Shown here in pieces: positions 22,183-31,232 of a stretch of 64,000 bases of DNA. The notes under the pieces are model-generated. The model searched no databases, was not told the DNA's origin, and saw only the letters and a program-made list of their open reading frames with translations. The translations under genes were made by a program, and so were the position numbers. Source of the DNA: Grimontia kaedaensis (GTDB taxonomy: Bacteria > Pseudomonadota > Gammaproteobacteria > Enterobacterales > Vibrionaceae); the NCBI RefSeq assembly GCF_023746615.1, contig NZ_CP082275.1:1860001-1924000 (forward strand), read 5' to 3'. Positions within the stretch are counted from its first letter, which is position 1. The number at the start of each line of letters is the position of its first letter.

Positions 22183-24063
22183 TCAAACTTTAAATTTGTT
22201 TAACTCACTTTCCTGCTGACCAGCCAGATCCGAAATCGCGATACAAAGAGATTCCTGTTCTTTTGCCTGTTGTGAAAGTGTTTCGCTGATACCACGAATG
22301 TTATCCGTGTTTTGTTGGATATCGGTAGCGGTATCTCGTTGTCTGAACGAAGAGTTAGAGATCTCGGTGATCAAGTCGTTAATGCGGTAAATGTGGTTAT
22401 GAATGTGAGTCAATGCGTCGTTTGCCCCAAGCACTTCTTCCTGTGTGCTTAATGCTGTATTGCGGCTTTGAATGATGACGCTTTCCGCTTCGCCAACACC
22501 AGCTTGAAGCTGGGCAATCATGTTTTTGATTTCTTCCGTTGAAGTTTGGGTGCGTGAAGCCAGTGCACGAACTTCATCGGCAACAACAGCAAAGCCTCGA
22601 CCCATTTCGCCAGCACGAGCAGCTTCGATTGCAGCATTTAATGCCAGTAAGTTGGTTTGTTCAGCAATGTCGGTGATCACGGTGAGGATGGATTCAATGT
22701 TCGCGCTGTAGTTAGCCAGTTCGTTGACTTTGGATACTGCGGTTTCCATTTCGCCCATCAATACTTCAATAGACGCTTTGGTTTGCTCGACGGAATGTCC
22801 ACCTTTGTTTGTGGCTTCGCTACTTTCTGCAACGGCTTCGGCAGCGTGGCGTGCCCGCTCAGCAACATCGTTAGAGATCTCCGTCATTTCCTGAATGGCA
22901 TTGGAAACCAAGTTGATTTCATTGAGCTGATGGTCAGCGCCTTGAGCGGCACCTTTAGCGGTCGAAACAGTGAGGCTTACATTGTTGGAAACTTCATCTG
23001 AGGTAGTTTTGATACTTGTTACAAGTGTTTGAAGATACTTAATGAAACCATTGAATTCGTTAGAAACGCCACCAAACTCGTCGTTACTTTTGATGGTAAG
23101 ACGTTTGGTGAGGTCGCCATCGCCACTGTTAATTTCTTCCAGACTTTGGCGCAGGTTATCAAGCGGTCTCAGCTGGCGCGAAATCAGCAAACTGAGTAAA
23201 AGTCCGATAAGAACGGCGCAACCTGCCGTGGTCGCTGCTGCGGTTAATCCAAAATTATCGCTGTGCGCCATGACAATGGATTTATCAAGCACAACACCTA
23301 TCAACCAGTTACTGCCTCGCAGACCATCAAGTGGCTGAAATGCAGTGAAAGCACTACCGGTATCGACCTCAACTTCCTGAAAAGTATCATCCAGCATTGG
23401 TAATGTGCCTTTGAATAGCTCACTGAGTTTGAGTCCATTTAGCTCACCATTTGGGTGGCTGATGATGGTGCCGTCTGCACTCAACAAAAAGGCGTAACCG
23501 GCATTGTTGAAATTGAGGGTGTTAAGCGCTTCTGACACGGTTTTTAAGCTAAGATCCCCACCAAAAGCTCCTTTGGATTTGCCGTTATCATAAAGATTAG
23601 CAACAACGGAGATGAGAATTTCTTTGGTCGCGGCATCCGCGTATGGGTCGGTCAGCATCGCAGAATCGTTTTTCTTGGCAAAGGGATACCAAGGACGTTT
23701 CCGAGCATCCCAGCCTTCTGGATTCCAAGTTGGATCATTGGTGATGCGTTTCCCATCGGTGTCGAGCCCTCCAAATATCAGGATAAACTCGTCTTTAAGC
23801 ATCGGAAGATCGAAGGTGCTTTGAATGGTTTCTGCACTGAAGTTGGCATTGATGTTTCCGGCCATCATATCGATGAGGGCGAGTTTACCGTTCAGCCAGT
23901 TGGTTATTTGCTCTCCCATGGCAGCAGTGGTTTCAAGGGTGTTTTGTTGTGAGCTGATCAGCTCTTCCTTTTTGACGCTCTGGTATTGAAACCAAGAAAG
24001 CGCCGAGAGTACTCCGATAACAACTGTTGTCGAAAGTAGAGCAACACGATAAGAGACTTTCAT
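22183..24063 (-). CDS. Methyl-accepting chemotaxis protein with dCache domain
   Basis: A 626-residue chemoreceptor. Order: N-terminal membrane helix (about 7-25), periplasmic dCache domain (about 35-270), second membrane helix (about 275-297), HAMP domain, and a cytoplasmic signalling hairpin with AAIEAARAGEMGRGFAVVAD. The dCache part contains RPWY, then DPYAD and GAFGGDLS, which fit the conserved amino-acid-binding motif of dCache_1 receptors, so an amino acid ligand is likely (family knowledge plus inference). Stand-alone gene, as is usual for vibrio chemoreceptors. Confidence 0.93.
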   Translation of the reverse strand: MKVSYRVALLSTTVVIGVLSALSWFQYQSVKKEELISSQQNTLETTAAMGEQITNWLNGKLALIDMMAGNINANFSAETIQSTFDLPMLKDEFILIFGGLDTDGKRITNDPTWNPEGWDARKRPWYPFAKKNDSAMLTDPYADAATKEILISVVANLYDNGKSKGAFGGDLSLKTVSEALNTLNFNNAGYAFLLSADGTIISHPNGELNGLKLSELFKGTLPMLDDTFQEVEVDTGSAFTAFQPLDGLRGSNWLIGVVLDKSIVMAHSDNFGLTAAATTAGCAVLIGLLLSLLISRQLRPLDNLRQSLEEINSGDGDLTKRLTIKSNDEFGGVSNEFNGFIKYLQTLVTSIKTTSDEVSNNVSLTVSTAKGAAQGADHQLNEINLVSNAIQEMTEISNDVAERARHAAEAVAESSEATNKGGHSVEQTKASIEVLMGEMETAVSKVNELANYSANIESILTVITDIAEQTNLLALNAAIEAARAGEMGRGFAVVADEVRALASRTQTSTEEIKNMIAQLQAGVGEAESVIIQSRNTALSTQEEVLGANDALTHIHNHIYRINDLITEISNSSFRQRDTATDIQQNTDNIRGISETLSQQAKEQESLCIAISDLAGQQESELNKFKV

Positions 24064-24278
24064 TTGCGATACCCGTCATTGATTAGGTGGATCAATTTTT
24101 CTTATATGTATCGCTTACTGAAGCAGACCCTTTAGTCTCAAGCTAGGACTTGTTAATGATTATTGTGTTATTTGTAAACATAATGAGTTGCCTCTGTCGG
24201 TATATTTTACACTTGGCATTTTTTCCTCGATCTTTCAGTGTATTGAACTTGAAGCATGACAAAGTAAATCGCCTGTTT

Positions 24279-24740
24279 TTATAGACTTTTCACCCTGACA
24301 GAGACCTTTACTCCGCGGTACTCTACTTGCTCTATTTCCTCAAACCCAATGCGGCCGTATAAACCTCCGTCTAGCTGTTCGGTTTGGAGGTGAAGTTTTT
24401 CAATACCCAAGTCTTTCGCCAAGCGCTCTAACTCACCAACCATCTGAGATGCGACCTTCTTGCCACGATGCGCTTTTTCTACATAGACGCCACCGACCCA
24501 ATGTTCCTTGTCGGTGTAGATGCTCATTTCGTGATAACAGAGGTAGGAACAACCGAGGATTTCATCACCTTCAACGGCATAAATCATTAACGGGAGTTTA
24601 TCTCGGTTCAGGTACTCACTGAGTTTGGATTGATTGCGCTCTAGCGTCGCTTCCGGGTTCAGGTGGCCCCACTCATTGAGAAACCACTGAGCAACGGTAG
24701 GAAGTGTTTCTGGCTTATCTGCCAGGAAGATGAATTTCAT
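24279..24740 (-). CDS. GNAT-family N-acetyltransferase
   Basis: A 153-residue GCN5-type acetyltransferase. The acetyl-CoA site motif A region is GGVYVEKAHRGKKVASQMVGELE (about 82-104), preceded by a strand with LGCSYLCYH and followed by LHLQTEQLDGGLYGRIGFEEIE, the usual C-terminal strand. The acceptor is unknown. Its ATG overlaps the stop of the upstream membrane-protein gene by four bases (ATGA), so the two are coupled. Confidence 0.85.
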   Translation of the reverse strand: MKFIFLADKPETLPTVAQWFLNEWGHLNPEATLERNQSKLSEYLNRDKLPLMIYAVEGDEILGCSYLCYHEMSIYTDKEHWVGGVYVEKAHRGKKVASQMVGELERLAKDLGIEKLHLQTEQLDGGLYGRIGFEEIEQVEYRGVKVSVRVKSL

Positions 24741-24994
24741 GATTTGGCCTTATCCACAAGGTTCTTGGTTTTTAACCAAGAATACAGACCATAGAAGATA
24801 CCGCCTAATGGAAACGCCCAAAGCGAGAATGAGAGCGCTTCTATGAAGCCTTTACCGGTAAAAAGCGGTGTAATAGCAGCATAAAAAATCGCGGTGGGAA
24901 TTCCCCATAACAACACCCCGTAAATCAGTATGTGTTTGGGCATCCCCACCGCGATTTTTTGTTCAAGTTTTTTAAGGTCTTCTGGATTCGTCAC
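24737..24994 (-). CDS. Small two-helix membrane protein
   Basis: An 85-residue protein with two membrane segments (about 22-43 and 53-71) and a charged N-terminus. The start is a GTG at 24994; an ATG at residue 18 (MPKHILIYG) is an alternative. It overlaps the acetyltransferase gene by four bases and is probably its operon partner. No family recognised. Confidence 0.65.
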   Translation of the reverse strand: MTNPEDLKKLEQKIAVGMPKHILIYGVLLWGIPTAIFYAAITPLFTGKGFIEALSFSLWAFPLGGIFYGLYSWLKTKNLVDKAKS

Positions 24995-25032
24995 TGTCGG
25001 CTCGTATGCATGATAGTTAAGTCATGCTTTGT

Positions 25033-25566
25033 TTATGCCTCTCTGACTTTCTCCTGCAAAGTTGCTGCAATGATTGTTGCGAGTTCAGTCGCAGGCGTCT
25101 GGGTGCTATCGAGTTTGAGATCATATTTCAGGTGATGTGGTGATGTATAGAAACCATGCCTCACTTCATCTAACGTTCTATCTCCTCGGTCAAATGTGCG
25201 TCTCTCTAACTCTGGAAGATCGCAGACAAGACCAACGTATAAACGCTCATGGCTTTCGAAAGCCAGATCCATTTTCAGTGCACGCTCAGGCGTTGAAATC
25301 ACAGCATCAAAAATGACCTTGTTACCCGCTTCCAGCAAGGCATTCACACAAGAAAATGCCCCGTTCATCAGGGTATTGGGATCAAGTGAACGCCAATCGT
25401 TTTCCTCATTGCAGCGCTTTAGCACTGACGGAGGAAGTGAATAGACCAATGTATCGATCGAAAAATAGAGCCAGTTTTCTGGAAGAAACTGCTCCTGGAG
25501 AGCTTTCGCCAGCGTGGTTTTACCCGCTCCAGAGGCTCCATCGAGAACGATTAAGTTTGGGCTCAT
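25033..25566 (-). CDS. Chloramphenicol-phosphotransferase-like P-loop kinase
   Basis: From the ATG at 25566 (MSPNLIVLDGASGAGKTTLA) about 177 residues, the size of CPT-family kinases. The longer frame up to a GTG at 25674 adds 36 residues without homology signs. P-loop GASGAGKT is at residues 10-17; SIDTLVYSLPP and FDAVIST follow, and FDRGDRTLDEV resembles the lid region. Relatives phosphorylate small hydroxylated compounds, including chloramphenicol. The substrate here is unknown, and drug resistance should not be assumed. Confidence 0.75.
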   Translation of the reverse strand: MSPNLIVLDGASGAGKTTLAKALQEQFLPENWLYFSIDTLVYSLPPSVLKRCNEENDWRSLDPNTLMNGAFSCVNALLEAGNKVIFDAVISTPERALKMDLAFESHERLYVGLVCDLPELERRTFDRGDRTLDEVRHGFYTSPHHLKYDLKLDSTQTPATELATIIAATLQEKVREA

Positions 25567-25905
25567 AAAAAAAATTGCCTCTTTGTTGTTTTTGTTGGCG
25601 ACATCATTCTTGTTCTGGCTTTCTGAGGGAAGTTTTAATGGTTTATCGGGCAGAAAAATGCGATCCATAAGCACTCTGTTTCAATGATGAGGCACACATT
25701 TTCAATGCAAAATCACTGTAAACTGAAGGGTCTTTGTAACTGACAGGCGGGCGGATTTCACGCGAAATGGATGTCGCTCGAATTACTTCACAGTTACCTT
25801 GTAGCCAATTCTCTCTGTACTAATGTTCTGGAAAATACTTATAAAAAGCCCGACTTATTGGGCAAGTACATCAATAACGTTAGTAGAATCATTAGGGAAA
25901 TGACA
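25567..25905. other. Gap between the kinase and DJ-1/PfpI genes
   Basis: About 340 bases between divergent genes. It should contain both promoters. Open frames run into it from both sides but lack family-like residues. Nothing else is seen. Confidence 0.5.
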
Positions 25906-26472
25906 ATGGCTAGAGTTCTTATCATCGCCGGTGATTTCGTAGAAGATTATGAAATCATGGTGCCCTTCCAAGCGCTTCAAGTTCTGGGACACTCTGTTTC
26001 AGTGGTTTGCCCTGGAAAGTCTAAAGATGAAACCATCAAAACGGCTATCCATGATTTCGAAGGCGACCAAACTTACACAGAAAAACCTGGACATAATTTC
26101 ACTCTGAACGCGGACTTCGATTCTGTATCAGAAATTTCGTTTGAGGGTTTGCTTCTTCCAGGTGGCCGCTCTCCGGAATACCTTCGATTGAACGAAGATG
26201 TGCTGAACCTGATCACTGCGTTCAACAACAAGAACAAACCGATTGCAGCCATCTGTCACGGCGCACAATTACTCACGGCATCCTACGTGGTTTCAAATCG
26301 CGCAATTTCTGCTTACCCCGCATGCGCTCCAGAAGTACGGTTAGCGGGCGGTGAATTTACAAACATTGCAATGGACGAAGCCATTACCGATGGCAATCTC
26401 GTTACCGCACCTGCATGGCCTGCACACCCTGCTTGGCTGAAACAATTCCACACTTTGCTCACTTTACAATAA
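25906..26472 (+). CDS. DJ-1/PfpI-family protein
   Basis: A 188-residue class I glutamine-amidotransferase-like protein. Start chosen at ATG 25906 (MARVLIIAGDF) because AGGGA lies eight bases upstream; another ATG is six bases earlier. The nucleophile elbow AAICHGAQLL has Cys117-His118, with Glu16 as the usual partner. Family members act as glyoxalases, deglycases or chaperones under carbonyl or oxidative stress. The WPAHPAWLKQF tail resembles the YajL/YhbO-type group. Single gene with its own terminator. Confidence 0.88.
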   Translation: MARVLIIAGDFVEDYEIMVPFQALQVLGHSVSVVCPGKSKDETIKTAIHDFEGDQTYTEKPGHNFTLNADFDSVSEISFEGLLLPGGRSPEYLRLNEDVLNLITAFNNKNKPIAAICHGAQLLTASYVVSNRAISAYPACAPEVRLAGGEFTNIAMDEAITDGNLVTAPAWPAHPAWLKQFHTLLTLQ

Positions 26473-26500
26473 TAATGATCCATCATTAAGCCTCCCATTT

Positions 26501-26524
26501 GGGCGCTATCAGCGCCCTTTTTTT
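26501..26524 (+). terminator. Terminator of the DJ-1/PfpI gene
   Basis: GGGCGCT-ATC-AGCGCCC followed by seven T. Confidence 0.92.
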
Positions 26525-26606
26525 ATTAAGCCGTCGTTCTTCTTTAAACCACATAATATGAGCATGATATGAGCTAGTTAGTACGAATAACTTGGTTTAC
26601 TCAAAG

Positions 26607-26623
26607 TAAGTTATAGTGCATTA
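26607..26623. repeat. 17-base direct repeat, copy A
   Basis: TAAGTTATAGTGCATTA, identical at 29561 and 33900 in the same orientation. It lies 17 bases beyond the stop of the sortase gene. Confidence 0.9.
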
Positions 26624-26639
26624 AAATATCGCAAACCCT

Positions 26640-27302
26640 CTATAACCATTGTTCCGTTTTGGCATTGGATGAATAAAAAACTTTAGGCGCAAAATCACTG
26701 AGTGAATCTGGAGTTAGCTGGGGCTTCGCTACCACAACATAACGTAACGGCCCGTTGAACGTCATTGCATTGAAGGGATAACAGGTCACGAGTGTGACGC
26801 GATCATCGTCCGTTTGCTCTATCCATTGTGTATCCGACTCGTGTGCGATGCTGACCTCTTCCACTTGGTAGTAAACCTGAGTGCCTGCACGGGTCTCAAT
26901 GTTTATGGTATCCCCCGGGTTTAGCTCAGACAGCCCCGAGAAGTGAGTATCGTTGTGGCCATAGATAACCACATTTCCCCTCCTTCCCGGCAAGGCTGTT
27001 TGCATTTGTAATGTCGGTCCGAACGCCAGATTTCGCATGTTGGCCCCAGACAGCACCCACTGAGGTTTGTTGTTTTTGAGCGCAATCTTGGCGATGGGAT
27101 AAGTATCAGCCCACGGCCAAGGGGATTCGTTTTCACCGGTTTCTTTTTGCTTCTCCCATGCATGGGAAATCATTAACTGGGCAAGTTGCGCTTTGGCTTT
27201 GATGTAAAGACCATTTGCCATGATGACACCTCCACACAGAAAACTGGCGACAAATACTAGCTGCCAAGCTTTCTGTGGAAAATAGCGTTGAATAACGTCC
27301 AT
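26640..27302 (-). CDS. Marine proteobacterial-type (class GN) sortase
   Basis: A 220-residue membrane-anchored cysteine transpeptidase, with its anchor at residues 13-33. The catalytic triad is visible: His116 in VIYGHNDTHF, Cys174 in LVTCYPF and Arg187 in LRYVV. Gram-negative class GN sortases occur as single copies next to a single VIT/vWA substrate, which is exactly the case here: the target gene ends 17 bases upstream on the same strand. Whether the product is linked to a surface polymer or only processed is unknown in this group. The pair lies between direct repeat copies A and B. Confidence 0.9.
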   Translation of the reverse strand: MDVIQRYFPQKAWQLVFVASFLCGGVIMANGLYIKAKAQLAQLMISHAWEKQKETGENESPWPWADTYPIAKIALKNNKPQWVLSGANMRNLAFGPTLQMQTALPGRRGNVVIYGHNDTHFSGLSELNPGDTINIETRAGTQVYYQVEEVSIAHESDTQWIEQTDDDRVTLVTCYPFNAMTFNGPLRYVVVAKPQLTPDSLSDFAPKVFYSSNAKTEQWL

Positions 27303-27319
27303 ATTTAGATTCCCCTTCG

Positions 27320-29440
27320 CTAGAAAACGTCACGCGAAGCACGGCTAAAGCGAATCCCTAGCGCACTGATTGCCAGCAACAGAGTACCCAGTAACATCAT
27401 GAAGGTGCTTCCCAAACCACTCTGCAGCATTGCGACGTTGTTTTTGGGTGCATGTGGATTGATTTGATGCGGCTTTGCTTTCTCATCCAACGGTCGACTT
27501 GGATTGTTATCAACGGCGACCAGCGACGTATGCTTGGTGACAATGTGATGATTTAAACCTAGCTCTGTGATTCGGTTTTCTTTCTCATCTGCACTCAAGG
27601 TTTGATTAAGAGTGATACTTTCTGTTTGCTTCCGAGCCCAAAGCACATCGATACCCGTTGCAACCCCCGCTTGAATGGCTTCAAGGTCAATATCCAGCTG
27701 CCAGGGTGCGTCGCTTTGAATGCCTGTTAGCTGTAATGTGTTCGCGTTTTCGGGGATGGTAAACGCCAAATCTAAAGGCTGGGTTTTGTAGAGATCCGGT
27801 ACTGGGTTTGGCCAAGCATCGACAGGCTCGCCGTTCTCCCATGTCACGGTGATGTCTTTCATTACTGGGCTGGACAGCTTTTCAAACAGTGGCTTTAGGG
27901 ATGTAGAAACTTCGTTGAGGTTACTGATATGGGTGAAGCTTCCTTTCCCTAATACGGCGGCGCGCAGCATAAAAGCGCTGTTTGGCGCGGATCCAATCCC
28001 TACGGTAAACAGTCTTCGGTCTTTCAATCCTTTGCTGATTAAGCCATACAGCTCATCTTCATTTCCAATGGCACCGTCTGTCATAAAGACAATTTGGTTC
28101 AGGTAACCAGTCATTGGTTCAGACGCATAGGCCAACTCCAATGCTGTCGCCATTTCGGTGCCGCCATCTGCTTCAATGCCACGGACAATGCTGCTGACTA
28201 AACCGATATTTTTGAGGGTTGCTTGCACAGGCACGGACGAATAGCGGCGCGCTTCATGGTTAAAGATAATCAGGTTGAAGTAGTCGTCGGCTTCAAGACT
28301 GTGAAGCGCATAGATGACAGCTTCTTTTGCTTGCTCGATGGATTCACCGTACATAGAGCCGGAGATATCCAACACCAAAGTGATGTTTTGTGGGATGCTG
28401 TTGCTCTGTTTAGATTGCGGCGGCATCGCCATCAAAAGGCCGTATTTCTCGCCCTCTTTTTCCTGCACAAATAAGGCAGCTACCGGCATGCTGGCAGCTG
28501 CTGGTCGCCACTTGAGTACAAAATCCTTATTGGCGATTTCCATTTCGCTCAGTGTCACGGAATAGCGGCTCTCAGAGACCTTTTCTACATTGATAGAAGC
28601 TGTGGTGCTTTCGACAAAATCAATGGGCAAACCCATGTTGATGTCGGCTTCCAAGGTAAAAGCGATTTCGTCTTCCAGCAACGGATCACGATACTCCGGC
28701 GTGATTTCATTGGCATCCGGCACCTGACGCGTTGCCACCGCCCATCCGTTTTGCATTTCCTGTAACGGCGTTACCACTTCTTCAACGCGTTGGTCGCCTT
28801 CTTCTGCGAATGGGGCTTCTGTGTCACCTCTTGCCTGCAGTGCCGTCGAATCGGGCAGACCCGGAATATAGCGATGCGTGAAGGTGGTTGGGAAACGAAG
28901 GCTGAACTCGCCATCTTCATAGTGAACCGTCTCCTGATATTGGATATTCACCACAATGGTTTCACCAGGCGCAACATTGGCAATCTGCGTAGAGAACAAG
29001 TTAGCGCGGTGCTGTTCCACCAACGAGGTTTTTTTACCCTGCTCAGCGGCACGGTTGAACGTTTCCCTCGCTTGCTGTTTCTTTTGGATTTCACCTTCAA
29101 TGATGCGCTCACCGATTTGAATCGTCAGATGATCAACCGCTGCATTCTGAGGTAGCGGAAACAGATAACGGGCGTTAATCCAATCGTCCGTGGGATTGGT
29201 AAAACGCTGTTCGACCTTCACGCGATTCACCAGACCGTTTATCACCATCTCTGCACTGGTAGAAAGCTGAGGCGCTGCCGTCCAGAGTTTGTCTTCGCTG
29301 TTTTGCGTTTGTATATACAAGCCGCCTTCTTCCTCACTGGCAAAGGCAATCGCAGGGAGGAACATGATGAAAAGCGCTGTCAGCAACCAATCTGCCAATG
29401 GCGCTTTGAATGAGACTTTGGAGATGTTCAGGGTGTACAT
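27320..29440 (-). CDS. Sortase target protein with VIT and von Willebrand A domains
   Basis: About 706 residues from the ATG at 29440 (AAGGAAG eight bases before); a GTG six bases upstream is also possible. It has a signal peptide (to about 35, AIAFAS), a VIT domain (about 45-175), and a vWA domain with MIDAS motif LDISGSMYGES and MTDGAIGNE. A C-terminal sorting signal consists of hydrophobic FMMLLGTLLLAISALGI followed by basic residues. No LPxTG is present; LQSG just before the hydrophobic stretch is the nearest candidate. It belongs to the marine proteobacterial sortase-target family and likely acts as a cell-surface adhesin-like protein. Operon: target then sortase. Confidence 0.9.
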   Translation of the reverse strand: MYTLNISKVSFKAPLADWLLTALFIMFLPAIAFASEEEGGLYIQTQNSEDKLWTAAPQLSTSAEMVINGLVNRVKVEQRFTNPTDDWINARYLFPLPQNAAVDHLTIQIGERIIEGEIQKKQQARETFNRAAEQGKKTSLVEQHRANLFSTQIANVAPGETIVVNIQYQETVHYEDGEFSLRFPTTFTHRYIPGLPDSTALQARGDTEAPFAEEGDQRVEEVVTPLQEMQNGWAVATRQVPDANEITPEYRDPLLEDEIAFTLEADINMGLPIDFVESTTASINVEKVSESRYSVTLSEMEIANKDFVLKWRPAAASMPVAALFVQEKEGEKYGLLMAMPPQSKQSNSIPQNITLVLDISGSMYGESIEQAKEAVIYALHSLEADDYFNLIIFNHEARRYSSVPVQATLKNIGLVSSIVRGIEADGGTEMATALELAYASEPMTGYLNQIVFMTDGAIGNEDELYGLISKGLKDRRLFTVGIGSAPNSAFMLRAAVLGKGSFTHISNLNEVSTSLKPLFEKLSSPVMKDITVTWENGEPVDAWPNPVPDLYKTQPLDLAFTIPENANTLQLTGIQSDAPWQLDIDLEAIQAGVATGIDVLWARKQTESITLNQTLSADEKENRITELGLNHHIVTKHTSLVAVDNNPSRPLDEKAKPHQINPHAPKNNVAMLQSGLGSTFMMLLGTLLLAISALGIRFSRASRDVF

Positions 29441-29560
29441 TGCCACTTCCTTGACCTGTTGTTATTGACTGGCATTACACCAAATCAATCTGTCGGTTCT
29501 GGGTAGCAACTGAGGCCAATTCAGACCAATTGTGGCAAGATTATGGCAGCTCAACACCTA

Positions 29561-29577
29561 TAAGTTATAGTGCATTA
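29561..29577. repeat. 17-base direct repeat, copy B
   Basis: TAAGTTATAGTGCATTA, identical to copies at 26607 and 33900. Its last base is the A of the ATG of the truncated RtcR-like frame. Confidence 0.9.
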
Positions 29578-29870
29578 TGAAGTTTGAAATAGTGCGTCTC
29601 TCTGGCATGTGGAGCGGCTCATCCAATGAAAATGAACGCTCCTTTCTGTCTCTTCTAGATTATGAAGTCAGGGAGGATTTGGACACCTTTGACTCGCACC
29701 AGCTCAACTATGTGTTGAGTGTGTGTGACCGACATGATTCGATGGCATCTGCGGGGCGTGAATTGTTCAATATCAGTCGCACGAAAAAGGTTCAGTCTAA
29801 CGACTCAGCGAGGCTTCAAAAGTATCTGGCAAAGTTTGGGGTTTCTTGGAGGGACTTGAAGAAGAAATGA
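29577..29870 (+). pseudogene. Truncated RtcR-like regulator, C-terminal fragment
   Basis: A 97-residue frame. Its residues about 35-97 (FDSHQLNYVLSVCDRHDSMA, AGRELFNISRTKK, NDSARLQKYLAKFGVSW) look like the C-terminal DNA-binding part of RtcR, the sigma-54 activator of RNA repair genes, as I remember it. The CARF sensor and AAA+ core (over 400 residues) are missing, and stops occur upstream in frame. The fragment begins exactly at direct repeat copy B, suggesting deletion or insertion at the repeat. No rtcAB genes are in the window. It could still be expressed as a small DNA-binding protein. Confidence 0.6.
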
Positions 29871-30029
29871 GCAATAAACTTCTTGTAACGTGATGAAATT
29901 CCGATGGTAAATTCAGAATAATGAATACTTACGCATGAACTATTTTACTTCCCTCGGGAAATTTTTCACTTTAGTGATAAGTCATTCAATTCAATGAATA
30001 AAATACGTAAAACTGCGCGAATATAAAAA

Positions 30030-30053
30030 ACGGACGCTTTGTAGGCATCCGTT
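30030..30053 (-). terminator. Terminator of the PPC-domain gene
   Basis: AACGGACGC and GCATCCGTT pair with one mismatch, followed on the minus strand by TTTTTT. Confidence 0.75.
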
Positions 30054-30060
30054 CTTGTAT

Positions 30061-30465
30061 TTATTCTTTGCTCACCACCAGCTCGGTGTAGCCAGTATCG
30101 GGATCATGCTCTCGACTGAACCCGTAACCATCAAACTTCAGTAAACATACTTCCGCGGTATGACTGACAATACAGCCTTCCATCAAGTGCCCGCCGATCA
30201 CCGTGCCCTGTTCGTCCGCGACCGAAATATGTAGGTGGACATGCTCTTGCGTGAGCGTGCCTGAAACAGAAAGGATTTCGAATGGCTCGATTTTGCTAAG
30301 CGTCGATTTTCCGTCGGTCACACGAATTTTTAGTTCAGACAGACACCCTACCAACGATGCTACACAGCCAGCTTGAATCTGATGCGTTTTCAATGCATCG
30401 AGAATTGACCGCTTAAGATCTGCGCCTCGGGTAAGACGAAATGCTATAGGTTCGACAGATGACAT
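30061..30465 (-). CDS. PPC-domain (DUF296) DNA-binding-like protein
   Basis: A 134-residue protein consisting of one PPC domain, the small trimeric fold also present in plant AT-hook proteins. Typical elements are FRLTRGADLKRSILDAL at the start, CVASLVGCLSE, and HLHISVADEQGTVIGGHLMEGCIV, which carries the metal-site histidines. The bacterial function is poorly defined. It lies 17 bases after a DUF3634 gene on the same strand. Confidence 0.85.
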   Translation of the reverse strand: MSSVEPIAFRLTRGADLKRSILDALKTHQIQAGCVASLVGCLSELKIRVTDGKSTLSKIEPFEILSVSGTLTQEHVHLHISVADEQGTVIGGHLMEGCIVSHTAEVCLLKFDGYGFSREHDPDTGYTELVVSKE

Positions 30466-30482
30466 GGCGACTTAAATGATGG

Positions 30483-30779
30483 TTATTTAAATGACTTGTG
30501 TGGGAAAACGTTGCGAATTCGTTGCTGTACTTTGTGGTCAATATCTTTTGATAGAACCAGCTTGGCAGGATTAAAACGGTTTCGATACACCTTGATGGTG
30601 CCGCTGAAAGGCGTCCGCTTGTTGATTTCTTCACAGTCATGAAGAAACCCGTGAGGAATTTTCCCTTTCTTATTAACAAGCTGACCGTCTTTAAACTTGA
30701 TAAGAATAATAGGACGGTCAACCAAAAGATAAGCGAATAAAGCGATAAAGCTAACAGCGAGAAAGTACTCCATGCTCAT
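30483..30779 (-). CDS. DUF3634-family small membrane protein
   Basis: A 98-residue protein with one N-terminal membrane segment (about 4-20) and a basic C-terminal domain (IKFKDGQLVNKKGKIPHGFLHDCEEI, then FSGTIKVYRNR). The build fits the uncharacterised DUF3634 family found next to matP in vibrios. It starts three bases after the matP stop, so it is in its operon. Confidence 0.8.
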   Translation of the reverse strand: MSMEYFLAVSFIALFAYLLVDRPIILIKFKDGQLVNKKGKIPHGFLHDCEEINKRTPFSGTIKVYRNRFNPAKLVLSKDIDHKVQQRIRNVFPHKSFK

Positions 30780-30782
30780 TCC

Positions 30783-31232
30783 TTACATGTCGAGCAAACT
30801 ACTCAAATCTTTCTTAAGCGCATCGACTTTCTTGTTCGCATTCTGGGAACGGTTGGCTTCACCAATCAGGTATTCAATCGTGTCCGAGAGCGTCGCATCG
30901 AGTTCCTGCGCTTTCAAAGACAATTTTTCCCAAACTCGGAAGTCCAGGTCAATCGACTTTTTGCGCGTGTGTTCTTGTTCAGCATTGAAGTGACGCTTAC
31001 GCTTCGCACGAATTGCCTGCTTAAGCTTGGTATCAAGCTCTGAGGACATGTGCTCGCCGATCCATTCGATCACTTTTGTAGGCTCATGTTCGAGCGCTAA
31101 CAGTGATTTTACTGCGGCTTCGACCTCGCTGGTGTCGACATAACGTGTAACGTTCGCACCTTCTTTATGCTTTTTGACCAGATAGCTCCATTTCCATCCG
31201 GCTTCGAGGTTTTCAAGTTGTTGATATTTCAT
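30783..31232 (-). CDS. matP: Macrodomain Ter protein MatP
   Basis: A 149-residue DNA-binding protein that binds matS sites, condenses the terminus region and tethers it to the divisome through ZapB. The N-terminal helical part (MKYQQLENLEAGWKWSYLVKKHKEG) and C-terminal ribbon-helix-helix plus coiled coil (KKSIDLDFRVWEKLSLKAQELDATLSDTIEYLI) are typical. It is divergent from lonB, as ycbG is from ycbZ in E. coli. Six perfect matS sites lie in this window, so it is encoded within the domain it organises. Confidence 0.96.
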   Translation of the reverse strand: MKYQQLENLEAGWKWSYLVKKHKEGANVTRYVDTSEVEAAVKSLLALEHEPTKVIEWIGEHMSSELDTKLKQAIRAKRKRHFNAEQEHTRKKSIDLDFRVWEKLSLKAQELDATLSDTIEYLIGEANRSQNANKKVDALKKDLSSLLDM

